From Nymphaea colorata (taxonomy: Eukaryota > Streptophyta > Magnoliopsida > Nymphaeales > Nymphaeaceae), in contig NC_045148.1 of the NCBI RefSeq assembly GCF_008831285.2, positions 1 to 64,000 on the forward strand: a stretch of 64,000 nt of DNA. Reading direction: 5' to 3'. Made by a program: the position numbers and the translations under genes. Below the pieces are notes generated by a model that had not been told where the DNA came from, ran no database searches, and saw only the letters and a list, made by a program, of their open reading frames with translations. The stretch's first letter is position 1. Each line of letters starts with the position of its first letter. This document shows, in pieces, positions 1 through 12,200 of the stretch.

Positions 1-1
1 A

Positions 2-1144
2 AATACTTCAGGAGGAACAAGTACGGATACAAACAGAACGACGAATGGTGAGGCAAGGGGAGTAACTCACCAACAGCTTATGAGCTTGCACCCTCCGAAG
101 TTTCATGGGAAAGGCAGTGCGGACGATGCTGAACAGTGGATAATAGAAACTGAGGAGATCTTTACCACCCTCGAAGTGCCTGACAACAAGAAGGTTCGAT
201 ATGGAACTTTTATGCTAAAAGGAGATGCTAAGGAATGGTGGCGGACGCAACGTGAGGTGAAGTTCGCAAATCACGAAGCGACCTGGGGAGAATTCAAGGA
301 AGCCTTCACACATGCCTACATCCCAACCTTCACACGGGAGAAACGCATGCAAGAATTCTTGGAGCTTCAGCAAGGGAGTTTGAGTCTGCACGAATACGTC
401 GTCAAATTCAGACATCTGGAAAAATATTGCCCCCATGTATATACTGCTGATGCGGACCGAGCAAACAAGTTCGTCAGAGGACTTAAAGACGGGTTGCAGA
501 ACCAAGTAATTAGTAGTCGTCCAAGAGATCTAGACGACGCTATCGACATGGCCACACGTCTTGAGGAAGGCTGGAACAGGATGCATGGGACAGATAGAAA
601 AAGTGAATCTCTGCGATCCAAGTCGAGGCCAGACATACGCAGTGACAAGGTGAACCAAGGGGATAGATTCAAGAGACAGAGGCCATCAACATCTAGGCAG
701 GACGATGAATGTCCCACATGTCATCGCCAACACCCGGGCAAACCATGTTACAGAGAGGTCGGGGCATGTCTCTATTGTGGAAGGCGAGGACATTTTATTC
801 GTGAGTGCCCGAAGAAGAAAGAGGCAGAACAGGGGCGAGGTGCAGCAAACCAACCAGTAGAGAAGAAGGTACCTGGGAGAGTTTACGCGACCACGGTTGA
901 AGATTTGAGATCCACTGATGTGAATGAAGGTACCCTTCTTGTACAACCTTATTGGTCTCATATTCTGTTTGACTCTGGTGCATCGCATTCTTTCGTTTCT
1001 AAGAGCTTTGTTGAAATTTTAAAGTTAGAAAGAAAGAATATGTTTGATCAAATGTTAGTCGCTACGCCCATGAAAAACAAAGACACATGCAAAACAAGAC
1101 ATGAGAAAGAGTTATCCCCAGTTCTTTTAATATGGTACGTTTAA
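2..1144 (+). CDS. Gag-protease fragment of the gypsy element (5' partial, 3' truncated)
   Basis: The frame is open from base 2 to a stop ending at 1144. The first ATG is at base 80 (354 residues from there), but the codons before it are open and read as gag, so the true start is probably upstream of the window. Numbering from the base-80 Met, residues 5-115 look like a retrotransposon gag domain (LKGDAKEWW, FTHAYIP, LQQGSLSLHEY). A cysteine-rich CPTCHRQHPGKPC is followed by a CX2CX4HX4C zinc knuckle (bases 767-808), which would bind the element RNA. ILFDSGASHSFVS is the catalytic start of an aspartic protease with D-S-G at 971-979. After VATPM the protein runs into about 25 unrelated residues and stops, marking the deletion junction. 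No pol enzyme follows. Confidence 0.85.
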   Translation, partial: NTSGGTSTDTNRTTNGEARGVTHQQLMSLHPPKFHGKGSADDAEQWIIETEEIFTTLEVPDNKKVRYGTFMLKGDAKEWWRTQREVKFANHEATWGEFKEAFTHAYIPTFTREKRMQEFLELQQGSLSLHEYVVKFRHLEKYCPHVYTADADRANKFVRGLKDGLQNQVISSRPRDLDDAIDMATRLEEGWNRMHGTDRKSESLRSKSRPDIRSDKVNQGDRFKRQRPSTSRQDDECPTCHRQHPGKPCYREVGACLYCGRRGHFIRECPKKKEAEQGRGAANQPVEKKVPGRVYATTVEDLRSTDVNEGTLLVQPYWSHILFDSGASHSFVSKSFVEILKLERKNMFDQMLVATPMKNKDTCKTRHEKELSPVLLIWYV

Positions 1145-1180
1145 ATTTCGAGGACGAAATTTCTTTTTAGGGGGAAAGGA

Positions 1181-4088
1181 TGTAAGACCCACGATTTTTA
1201 TTAAGTTTCCTTAATTATGGGAACGTTATTATGAGCAGGAAATCATAAACGGTAGGTTTAAATGACTGCAAAAATGAAATGGAAACTGCCAATTAAATGA
1301 AAAAGAGAGAAACTATGGAAAGAAATGAAAAAAAGAAACGAAAAGAAATTCGTATGACAGTTACAAGGGTTGTGAAGGGGGCTCTTTAGATCTGATTTAC
1401 AATAATTAACCCTTTCTTTACTGCCTTCATAGAAGAGAAAACTCAACAATTGAGAATTTGAGAGAAAGAAAGGGAAAAGAAAAACTGACGGGTTATTCAT
1501 TCCCTTGGGAGAGGTTGAAAAATAATCATCCCTTATTGCTACAGCCATCGACTAGAGAGTCCAGCAACAAGAGGATTCGAGAGAAAGAGAGAGAGAGACA
1601 TCCTCATTCTTGTTTTCTTTCTCGTTGAGGTTGAAGTAGGTGGTCGCTGGAAAAGAATCAGAAGATCAAGAAAAGGGATTGCGAAAGAGGAACAAGAAGG
1701 TTGTGACAGACTTTGACAGGTATGGGAAATTTCAGTTATGAATGCAACATGAAGCCTGTATATTTTGAGTTCTTATACATACATATGCAATGTGGATTTA
1801 TGAATGTATACGCCTAGACATGAACATATGCATGAGGCGTTGTATGATGTTAATGTTACACAATGTTCTTCGATTCGTCTCCGATTTTCTTGGACCTTTG
1901 TATTTTTATGCATAAATATGAATCTATGCATGAGTTAGTGTATGTTGGGATGGAAATATAGTATTATAAGTTATGGTTCTTTTCAAAGAAATCGAAGCAT
2001 GCGAGGTATGAAGGGTGAGGTATGTTAGTCTTCGTTGGGTTATTGAACCTTCTCCGATGACTCGTATCATGCTGTTTTCCCCTTCTTCTTATATTTCGCT
2101 TATTTCACTTGTGAGAAAACGAGACTAAGCCAACATTAAACAAAGTATGTATAGTTGTAATAAGGATGCGTTAAAGAATCTGAACCAACAACAGAAAAGG
2201 AGAAGCAGACTCTGCTCAGTGTCGTCGACAGAGAGCAACGCCTGCTCTGATCGACATAAGGAAAACAAGGAATGTTGCAGAGGTGATTTGGGGGAAATTG
2301 GAGAACACGACCTTGACGTGGCAGGTTTCCTCATGTCGTTCCCCATTGTAGTCGGTTTCTCCCTGTCGCCTGGAAGAGCAGGGTCCTCCTTGCTGCCGGT
2401 TCATTCTCGTCGCAAGGAAGGAGGAGCAGAGAGAGACATGCCTGGTTTGGGGAGGTCGTCTCCCTCACGGTGGCAGGGCTGAAAAACGAGAGCAGCAGAG
2501 GAGGAGGTGGTGGTTGAGAGCATCGGACGGCGGTGGGAAACCAGAGCGTTGGAGCTTGCGGGAGGAGGACAGATCTCTCCCCATGGTCCCGCTTTTCGCT
2601 GGTTTTGAGTGAGGAAGAACGGTGGAAGCCACCGTCGGTTGAACGAAAGGAAGGAGGCTCGTGAGGAGAGAGAAAACGAAGCGGTGAAATGAAAGAAAAA
2701 CGAGCGTGGTTTATTTTTATATCAAGTTGGAAAAATTTCAAGACGGGTCCACTAATTAGCAAAATATTCAGATAAGCTGTTACACATTTTATAACTTCCA
2801 TGCCGCAACATTTTTGCTAAAAACCTCTTCAAAAAGAGGCTTGCGAAAGTGTTTTTCAAAAGGAAACGGATATTTAATATGAAATTTCGTTTCGGTACCC
2901 TTTAAGTTTTTATAAATTGCCAAATGGTAGTTTTATAAATTACACATGAAAAGTTATGTGTTATTGCTCGTTGATGCTCGTAATGGTGTTTAAAATTTCA
3001 GAAAGATGGTCCTGAAATCAATTTCGAAAAGTTGAAGAGGAAAGTCACGTTGTAAGAATTTAAAGTATAAATTCTCTTACTTTTGAATGGTTATTTTATT
3101 TGAGAAATTTTGGCGTGATAGTCTGTATGTTGTTTCTATGTTTGGAGGCCATTATCAAAAAAATGGTTTATTGTTTCTGTCTGGGAAACCGAGCCTAAGG
3201 GCGGTTTCTGTGAGAGGTACTAGACGATGTCTAGCATTGGCAAACCCTCACTTTTGAAATTCGAAGGCGAAACGTGGACTTTGTGCGATGGTTTATGCGA
3301 GTGCGAGCTTTCTGTTTTGCCCAGTGTTTGGTTTCGTCCCGGGAGGTAGTGGTCACACTCCTCTGGCTGTACTGGAGGGCCCACAGGGTATTGGGCGGCA
3401 CAAGGGCCCGGGGTACTGCTGCTGTGTTGGGAGAGACATCTCCTGGTCCCTCAAACCGGGTTCCTAGAGGGGCCATGCTGCTGCAGCGGCGATCTGAGAT
3501 ATCTCAGGAGGCTTCACTTTAGGTACCCTCGATCCGTTGGATCGCCTGGTGAAGATATGTTCTGTTCTGCCCGTGAGTGCCCACGGGCATTTCTGTTGCT
3601 CGGCACGATGACCATGACATTGTCAGAGAACCACGGTTGGAAGCCTACGAAATTTTGGAGGTTGTGCACACCTCGTTCTGTCATTGATGATGTGATGTAA
3701 CTCTGATATGTGCTAAGTTTTGGAAAACTTATGGTTGTAGTTCATAAGGCCTTTTTTGGAATTGTTTACGAAATTAAATATTATTTTGGGCCATGTTCCA
3801 TTCATGGCTGGATTTTCTCATACTCAGAGGAATTCTGACCCTTCTTTCTATCTACAGGTAGTCCTTGATAGCTTTTGCTTTGGAGCGACGACCTCAGTCT
3901 TGTGATGGACGGGCATTGGCATTCTGGACACTGCGTCGGTTTTGGGGATTTGTGGTTATTTTTGTTTGGGTCCAAGTATTTTATTATTGAAATAAAACAG
4001 TGTCTTATGTTCTGGTCATGACTCAATATTGCTTCCGCTATCATAGAAATGAAAGAAAATTTTTGGTGTCAAAAATTGGGTCGTGACA
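1181..4088 (+). repeat. 3' LTR of the gypsy element
   Basis: It starts TGTAAGACCC directly after a polypurine tract and ends GGGTCGTGACA, giving the 5'-TG...CA-3' ends expected of an LTR and complementary termini. At 2908 bp it is long, as in Tekay/Del chromoviruses. No protein-coding gene is supported inside it. The target-site duplication cannot be checked because the 5' LTR is outside the window; the bases just after the LTR are TGAGC. Confidence 0.8.
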
Positions 4089-4616
4089 TGAGCGGACGCT
4101 CGAGCGAGGAGCAGCTCTCGCACTCAGTGAGAGCTCCAAAACACCGTGAAATCTCAAGACAGAGAACACCTGAAATCTCAGGACAGAGGACACCACAAGG
4201 AAGGTGGAGAAAGTGCTGGTTGCAGACAGACGATAACAGGCGATAACAAAGAACCTTAAGCGCTGATACCATATGAAGATCCGTGAGGATTGAGAGAGAG
4301 AACAAAGGAACTAGAGAAGGAAGAAAGTTTCAAAAAATGAATCACTTGTATATTTGCTAATTATACAAGGTATTTATAAAGTACAAGAGAGACGACGTTA
4401 CAACAAATAAGGCAACAAATAAAATCATAGAATCAGATCCCAAACTAATCGTGATTGATACAATTTTATTTCTTGCTGAAATCATTCTGTAATTCAAGCT
4501 GTTTCCTGTTTCAAGATTTTTCCTTAACACGAATTTTGCCTTCTTTTGCATCTATTTTAAAATAAACCCGAGGTCGAAAGCACTGTTAGAATGTTGAAGT
4601 GCTTTTGGCTTCTTCA
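4089..4616 (-). mobile_element. Ty1/copia fragment: leader, primer binding site and LTR
   Basis: On the minus strand the fragment reads LTR, primer binding site, untranslated leader, and is then cut by the end of the gypsy LTR. The site TGGTATCAGCGC (4260-4271) matches the 3' end of initiator methionine tRNA (canonical TGGTATCAGAGC) except for one base. Only leader sequence is left, with no gag or pol. The leader contains an imperfect short duplication around TTGAGATTTCA. The break exactly at 4088/4089 suggests the gypsy element inserted into this older copia element, so the copia body should lie beyond the gypsy 5' LTR, outside this window. Confidence 0.75.
4274..4616 (-). repeat. Copia LTR (343 bp)
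   Basis: On the plus strand it starts TGAAGATCC and ends GGCTTCTTCA, so TGAAGA and TCTTCA form the inverted terminal repeat. It lies two bases from the primer binding site. A TATA box (TTTATAAATA, 4371-4380) with a pyrimidine-rich stretch downstream on the minus strand fits the promoter and U5 of a copia LTR. The outer end at 4616 is inferred from the inverted repeat alone. Confidence 0.7.
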
Positions 4617-7600
4617 AGTAAGTTAATTGCTCAGATATTTGATCACGTAGCTCTCATATCAGCTAAGTGCAAGGAATGGTATATATGATTCTTAATATAA
4701 TTATTTGGCAGGAACATATGTTCAGAAGTTATGATCGATCTTAATAAGTTAAAGAGACGAAATTTATATGCGTGAACTTAGTAGCCCAATGTCATATATA
4801 AAGATCCTCAAGACAATGTGTAGTATGAAAGATCACAATTCTGGAAATGTAAACGCCTTGAAGATTCAGATTTTCAGGATGATCAACAGATGGACACATC
4901 CTTGAGCAAAATAGTTCTAATTAATCATGAGTTTATGACAGAAAAGAATGAAGAAGACCCATGATTTCATTCGATATTGTTCAATCATACAGAATGGGCA
5001 AATGACTCCGTCCAATGCCAAACAAGCATCACGTAAGTGATGCCAAATCAATTTTCCTGCAGTTCGTCTTGTATTTTCCTTCTGGTTCGGGAGATCCTGC
5101 GTAGTGCGAACGGAACTCAAAGGGTCTGCTAAGGTGGGGTTCATTTCATATACAGTTGTGACATATCTGTGGGCAGTCGAGGTTCAATTTTTATGAAAAT
5201 TATCACGGCAGGAAGATGTAAATAGATAATGCAACTTAGTGCCAGGAATTTAAGTCCCAAGGGCTTTATCCATCCTCAAGAGGGTTCAGCTCTAGGTATC
5301 CTTTTGAACCAGTTGCAGAGAACTGTTATCGACAACGTAGCCATTTATTATACAAAAAATTTGAGTACTTGAATTACACCAGTCAATTAAAACTTGTGCG
5401 GAGTATAGTACACCAGTTAATTAAAGTATCACGATTGTGTCATCGTACGAGAATCAAACTAATAACATACCTTGCAGCTATGCTACTGCTCCTAAGGTGG
5501 AATGCTGAAAAATTGAAAGGTAATCCTGGTAACATGGACATGACAAACACGGCACATCACCCACACCAAATCCAAACTCTTCATGAAGATGCCTTCGGTC
5601 GGAAACAAGAGTAAATTGTGACCGAATTGAAACAAAAATGAAAAAGAAAAGAAGGAGAGGGAGAAAGATTACTTTGATCTCAAGAACTAAAGATAAGGAC
5701 CGGCGGCAACGATCTCAATTCCCTTTCTCTCTCTCTCCACATGAGAATCTTCATTTTCTTGGCTAAAGTTTTAGCTTTTCGTCGTTTTTCTCTTCTTTAT
5801 GACCACCAAGTTTGATCCTTTACTTTTTCATCTTAATCATCTCATTGATAATACTGACGAAAGGAACAACGGTACAGAAAAGTGACGATGATGAGAGCAA
5901 TGATGGTAAGGATGATCACGAACAGTAGTCATCGATCGACTACAGTACGCTCTCAGTAATCTGAGCATAAAGCAAATTAAAGAGATGAATCAATGCAGAT
6001 TGCAATTTACAATGACAAAGATGATTGAAATATATATAATCATGGAGGAGAAGCTGATCATGTGGAAGCCACCATAAACTAATTAAAGAGGGAGGGAATG
6101 GGCCATGGTTCCTTTTGGGAGGGAAAACGGACACCAAGCAGATGCATGTTACCCCAAAAGGATGACTACCCGTAGCCACGCTTAACTTTTTCCTCTCTTT
6201 CCCTCACTTTGTCTTTTTCTTTATTTTATTTTATTTTTTACATTTAATTTAATTTTTTATTCTCTCTCCACATGGTAGCTTATGCGCATAGTTTTTTCTA
6301 TTTTCGGGAGTATAGCATAACTGGTTGGGTTGACAATTCCGATAAAATTGCATCGCCAGCAATAGCTCGGACAAAAGGCTGATCATTCGTGTGATCAAAG
6401 AGATATCAACAATATTTGATGTAGTCATTTCTTTTTTGGGTGTTTTGTTGTGATTAATACTTCAATGGGGAGATGAAGATTTAGAAAAGGTTTTTTGCTT
6501 TTTCAAATTAATTTATCATGCATGAGAGTCCAACTTCTTTTAGAAAGCAGTCCAATAATTGCTCTAGCTTTTCCAATTGCTTAGGGGTCGTAATGAAATC
6601 TAATGTATATTCATGGCATTCCAAAGAATGCCTGTTCCTACTACCAAAAGTCATGTAACGGTGTAAATTTGAACTACTTGATCGAACCAACCTGTGAGGA
6701 CAGGTAGAGCAACATGATCAGAAGCCAAAGCATGCATAACCCCTTCGATGAGAGATATTGACCACAGGAGTTTTAAGTTTTAAGCCCTGAGCTATGTCTC
6801 TCAACCTGAGTGTAATTTCCTTCATGCAATAATGTTGTAAAGAAGAATCTCAAGTGGTTGCTAAATATCAATAAAATCATCCACCCGATGGCTAAAGTAT
6901 GTATTGGTTCAGAAGCCAAGAGTTTGAACCCGCTCTCTTGGCATAAACAAGTAGATCAATCAGCTTAATCTTAGATGGAATTAGGATTTTTTTCGTCGCA
7001 TGAGGTCAAATTATAGTTTCAAAATTTTAACAAGAACTGAAATATAATTTTTAATTTTTTTTATATACATTAAACTGAAAATTTTAAAACTTTTAAATAA
7101 AATTTTGATTTTTTTTTTAAATCAAAAGAGGGGTCATAGCCCCTTACTTCCTGAATTAGCTGGTTATATGTGCTATATTTGTGCATGAAATTTTAGTTCA
7201 TCTGATGAAAATACCCTCCGTTCACATAAAAAAAGAGGGGAAAGAAGAATAGAAATCGAAAAGCATGCAACTCAGTCTACTCAATTAGAGTAGAGGCCTG
7301 AAATCACCTCGATTTCCATTCCTTTATATCTTCGGTCAAACAATGCAATCCCAACAAAAGTCTGCTTCATGCTTTCACATAACTTTTAAATATCCATTGT
7401 TCTGAGAAGAATATCCTTCTTTTTTTGCTCTAGTGGTATTGCAGATTCTGCAATCTTGGTTTTCAAGCCGCTTGTTCATAAAAGAACTTAAGATGCTGAC
7501 TTTCAAAGGCAGTGTCACTTCTGCTGAGAACGGGACGCATCGTCCAATTACTCATGATAGTAAAAGAAGAAAGTTATGGTCGCAGAGTATTCCTTCTCGA

Positions 7601-8070
7601 GTCTATCTAAAACCCCAGTGATCTTTTTGACCGACGGAAAGAAAAGGCGCACATCTCTGTTGTTGCGATCGCAAGCGGATTCGGTTCACGAGGTGACAAA
7701 GTAAAGGAAATTTTTTTGATGTTGATAGAGTTAATCAATTGAGCCGCCTTGCTTTTGTAATGAGCTGGTCTACACAAAGTTCATGAATTAGTAGTTTGAG
7801 CCGAGGATTTAACTAAGGTGGCTTTATTCGTTTAATTATTCAATTATTTGTCTGACATGAAAGAAACTTGCTTAGTTTCAGCATATGGAAAGCCCAACCT
7901 TGTTCCTAATTTATTTTGGCGATCGTTTCAAGGGTCTTATTATATTTAGCTAGCTAATAGATATTTTTAGTTGGGTTTAGTGCATGTGTACCAATAGTGT
8001 TATCTCCAATTAGAGACATTTGGTTTAGCTTGTCACTATTTTCTCTCTTCAAGAAACAAGTCTACATATC
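4617..8070. other. Intergenic, no gene recognised
   Basis: Only short, unsupported open frames occur. 5700-5750 has CT-rich runs, 6200-6260 is T-rich, and 6985-7165 is an AT-rich repeat listed separately. The stretch 6885-6960 has a degenerate tRNA-like flavour (GAGTTTGAACCCG) but no fold that I can support as a tRNA or SINE. A 62-codon frame at 7433-7621 has no recognisable motif. Confidence 0.6.
6985..7165. repeat. AT-rich dispersed repeat related to the hAT-like MITE at 43373-43550
   Basis: The order of blocks TTTTTTCGTCGCA, ATAGTTTCAAAA, AAATTTTGATTTTTT and a GGGG..CATAGCCCC tail matches the element at 43373-43550, which has TTTTTTGTCGCA, ATAGTTTCAAAA, AAATTTTGATTTTTT and CCATGGCCCC. Clear terminal inverted repeats are no longer visible here, so this is an older, eroded member. 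Confidence 0.55.
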
Positions 8071-8080
8071 CGAGAGAGCA

Positions 8081-8235
8081 GAGGCGGAGCCAGGATTTTT
8101 TTTTAGGGGCGCTCCAAACGGTCCAATGAACTTATCTGGGTAGGATTAAGCTAAATCAAAATCCAAAAAATACATTACCAAAAAATACCTTATGCAACTA
8201 AAAATTTTCAATTTTTTTAATATTTTTTTTTTCGT
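8081..8235. repeat. MITE-like remnant with CAGAGGCGGAGCCAGG end
   Basis: The left end CAGAGGCGGAGCCAGGA followed by a T run is typical of small dispersed plant repeats with hAT-like ends. AT-rich sequence follows to about 8235. I do not see the matching right end, so the boundary is approximate. Confidence 0.4.
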
Positions 8236-9111
8236 TAGCTGTTCAAACAGGTGGGTTGGAACGTGTTATGCGGCACATCTTCACTCATGAGAATAATTTG
8301 AACTAACTGTAGCATATCCAATTAAGTAAAGTTTGGATCTGCCAAAACCTTAACTTCGATATGATAAAAAAAGAAGACCGCCAAGGCCTTCAAGATCCCA
8401 TTTGAGGCTTTCTGTAATCAACAGAAGATGCCTTTCTTAAAAAATCAAGAATAATATATATATATGGGATAGAGCTGCCAAGAGGATAGTCATATCTTAC
8501 AATTAAAGTGGTGCTGGACTGCTGTCTCTGGTTTCAAGCTCATCCCTGAAGCATGCACTTAAAAAAACAAAAAGAAGCAAAAGGCTGAACAATATGTAAT
8601 CATAAGTTCTTAAAGCTATCATGATTTAAAAAGATGACTGGCCAACCAGTGGGTTGGCTCATGGCAGCCACTCATATTGGGGTCCTCCCAACTGAGGCAT
8701 ATAAATATGGAGCACTATCATTTTATGCTTGACTCCTTTCCACACTTCTCTTTTTGGGTGAAAGGAAGAGCAAATTCATGGGGTAGTACCATCTCTAAAT
8801 GAGTAAAAAGGCTCACATGAAATGGGAAAACTTTAGGAAAGTGGTGCAGTTTGCAAAAGCAATAGCATATTTTAGTGCGGGTGTTGCATATTTTGGTATG
8901 ACCTTTGGCACATGGCGACCTTGATCATATATTTGGGGTTGGCCAGATTCCCTTGTCTAAAAAGCCGGTCTCATGATGTATGTACATGTCCTGTTTCATG
9001 GTTTTACTTGAGTAAGTTTCCATTTCATGCCATATATATCATCACAATCTAGACTATCAAGCTTTAGATTCACTTGGAAAACAATGTCAGCTTACACTAG
9101 TCTCTCTCTCT

Positions 9112-9249
9112 TTCACATGACATGACGTAATGAGCCAAGTTTTGGCTCACTCTGTTCTTGTCATCCACACACACACACACACACATATATATATGTATGA
9201 CAAGAACAGAGAAACCCAAAACTTGACTCATCAAGTTATCTCATGTGAA
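9112..9249. mobile_element. Fold-back/MITE-like inverted repeat around a CA/TA microsatellite
   Basis: Two arms face each other across a CA/TA microsatellite (about 9165-9192). The inner 35 bp of each arm (9130-9164 and the reverse complement of 9197-9231) agree at about 30 positions, sharing CAAGTTTTGG and CTCTGTTCTTGTCAT. The outermost TTCACATGA (9112-9120) is mirrored by TCATGTGAA (9241-9249). The whole could form a hairpin of about 138 bases. Family unknown. Confidence 0.6.
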
Positions 9250-12200
9250 CACTTGATATTTATAAATAGTATTCCAAAATGTTGTCCTCTCTCAGATGCA
9301 CGTATGAACATGTTCGCAACTTCTGTCTTGCCTGACTAATTTGATCGGAAAGTGCCATTATGTTGTAAGAAGTGCTCCAGATTCGTGGTTTAATTTCTGA
9401 AAATTATGCATGGCGCGCTAGTTAAAGAGGCATGGGCTTATCAAATATTATGCCAAGAGATAAATGGCATAATATTACATCCTACAAGCTTATCAGTTTT
9501 ATATCTCTCCATTAAACGTAATTCAAATATTAAGGGAAAAAAAATGGTCTGAGTTGGTAGTTCGTAAGATTTATTCAGATAAATCTTGTCCTCTTTGAAC
9601 TTGAAGGCTTCAAGTTCAGCAGTATAAGCTGCATGGTTGGAGGTCTCACTGGGGAAGCGTGGGCACTTGATTTGTACAGAATCCAACCAATGAAGCTGCC
9701 ATACAGAATGCAACTAGGGATGCACGAGTACTGAAGAAACTGTCCCATGACAAGGCCACTCTTCTACAGGTTTCTGATTAATGATCTCTAAAGATTATGC
9801 TAAAACAAAAAAGTGAGAGAGCAACGAGGACCTCTTCTACTGTTTTACGTTAACGCTAAACCGCTTGCCACGAATTTGGTGTAAAAAAAAATGAAGTATT
9901 ACTGCTTCAAAGAGAAAGAATACATGCAAATAAAGGTCCTGATCTCTCACGTCACGTACCATGCAAAAGCGAGTTAGATTTTGACAGCTACTGTCGTACT
10001 TGGAGAGTCAATTCCTCATAGACCACGAATGTCGTTAATACCGTGAAAGAATGCTGTAACAGAGAGCTACTTCTGCTAAAATTGCCCATTTGATGTCACT
10101 CCATTTTGATTTATTGCGAGAAGAAACTACAGCCCGGAATGGAGATCTAGCTGTACTGATCTATACCTGCTACAGATAAGGTTAGTGCACAAGTCAATGG
10201 GCGCCCCTTGAACCCCTTAGGAAGCTTCTTTCCAACTTTTTCGAATTAGAATCCGTGTGCCCGTGACTCGATGATGCATGTTTTCGATCGCAGGAAACAT
10301 CCCTATCATAACTTGGGTTCACATGGATGATCCCAAATTAGCTGTTAGATGTTGATTGAAAATAACTTTGAAAGTGCAGGAAAAACTGAAATAGTTCACA
10401 CAATGTTTCCTGTTTTACAGGTCCTGTAAATCTTTTCTTCATACTAGAAGCACATTAATATTGTTTCTAAATTCTGTAGTTGCTTGAATAATCTGAAGTG
10501 CAACCGTTCGGATGTAAAGCATATATGTGTTAGGTTCATGGCTATTGGTAACAAGTAAAATGAGATTCACTTTCCAATTTATGTTCAGCCACAGAAGCCA
10601 AATTAAGCAAGCGGGAATGGTGGGAAGAACAGCTTCTAAAAGAAAATCCTCCTGTTCTTACAATGTGTAGTGCAGCAGGTTAGGGGAGGAAAGTGGAAGA
10701 TGCCAGATTTTTATAGTAGAATTACCTGACTTGAGACTGTTGTTCGGAAGCAAGTATCTATGCCAGAAAATGTGGGAGATTCAACTTCAAGAAAAAAATC
10801 CTAATCAAGCATGATATTTTTTTCGTTAAGTGGCCGTTTTCGTAAAAAGTTGTTGAATTTTGACAGACAAAGAAATGCTATTGAATTAAACATGAAACGC
10901 CTGTGGAACCAATCACACTGGAGATGTAAATGTAATCAAAATCAGGTTCAGACTAGGACCATTTCATTTTTTCTTTTGACAAGAAGCCTGAAATTGGAAC
11001 CTACTAACATAAGATCAGGCATGAATCAGACTCGATTATGAAACTGCATGCATACCAACTCCATATCCAATGGCAGTCGAATATGAAATTTCTTTATCAT
11101 ATCAGACCAAGTAAGTTTGAAATGGTATCGATGGTTGGGCCGTAATACCCAATCCATTTACATTCCCACATCACACTCAAGAATGGAGATGGATTTGACA
11201 GGAGCACATGGGCTAACGAGACAAAGGAGCAGCACCCACTTCACAGTGGGCACAAAAAGCTGCACTAGCAAGGATGCTTTTTCAGGGATTTTGGCAACAA
11301 AACAGAGCTCCCAACATTGAAGTTGTAGGGAAGTTGACCTTTTCTTTCCGCCATTTGTCCCACCCCACTTTTCCTTTGTTTGTGTACGGAAAGAGAAAGT
11401 AGTGTAGGTGGAGAATCTCTGTTCAGGTCCGGACTCGCTGTGGTTGTTGATTTCTGCAGATCTGTTTGATTCCCATGTGAAAGAAAAGGAAGTAGAAGCA
11501 GGTGAGACTTACTAAGCCTCGACAAGTGTGAGCCCAACCAATGTCCTAAAACCGAACCCAGCCCACTGCCAATCCCTGGACCAGATTGAGCCAATGCAGA
11601 TTGTTTCCTATCAGCTTGCCCAGGTTCAACGTCCATGGTTTCCCGGTTTCAGCGGAGCTATACATCAAATTTTTAGCTCAAATCTATGAGCTTAAGAAGC
11701 TGATCCCAACCTGATCTCAAATGCATTCCTCTGCCCTGCATCCAATTCACCTGCGTCGACCTCTTGGCATCTTAGAGCCAGCTCTCTGTTGCAACCTCAG
11801 GCAAGCAGGATATAAAGTTCTCCATTTAGATTGGTTTTACTGGCCTAAGCTGACTTACCTCAAACAAAATACTAATTAAATTCTTCCACTGAGTTCATCT
11901 TGGATGCATTGAACCTAATAATTAGTTAGTCCAGTCCTGTATCAGGTTGGTTTGGTCATTAAGCTTGAAGATTCAATGTCTTAAGCAGACCCCTCAGTGG
12001 CGAGTTGTCAATTGGTTCAGCTTAAACCCTCTTCAGAGTGGACCAACCTAGCCAGGTGTGTGGAGCCCTTGTACATCCAGAAGGACCACTTGACCATGCT
12101 TCCAATTGTGACAATTAAGACCGGCAACGCCTGCGCGGCACTAAATTCAAGGAATTGCAAACATGCATGTGCTAAAAGGGAGAAAAAAAAAACAAAAACT

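Larger units (their letters stand above)
1..4088 (+). mobile_element. Ty3/gypsy (chromovirus, Tekay/Del-like) retrotransposon, 3' part, internally deleted
   Basis: This is the right-hand part of an LTR retrotransposon whose left part lies outside the window. In order it shows a gag reading frame open from base 2, a zinc knuckle, an aspartic protease start (DSGA at 971-982), then directly the typical end of a gypsy polyprotein (sequence around 1145-1168 reading FEDEI-like in another frame), a polypurine tract (1169-1180, AGGGGGAAAGGA) and a long LTR (1181-4088). Reverse transcriptase, RNase H, integrase and chromodomain are absent, so several kilobases were lost between about 1070 and 1145. 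Gag style, LTR length and LTR start TGTAAGACCC fit the Tekay/Del clade; the clade call is inference. The copy cannot be autonomous. Confidence 0.85.

Noticed and set aside
2147-2801. Open frames inside the gypsy LTR
   Set aside because: They lie within the LTR and have no conserved domain.
6885-6960. tRNA or SINE-like text (GAGTTTGAACCCG)
   Set aside because: No cloverleaf could be traced and no second promoter box or A tail is clear.
11265-11636. 123-codon minus frame
   Set aside because: No recognisable domain, low complexity, no supporting splice or promoter signals.
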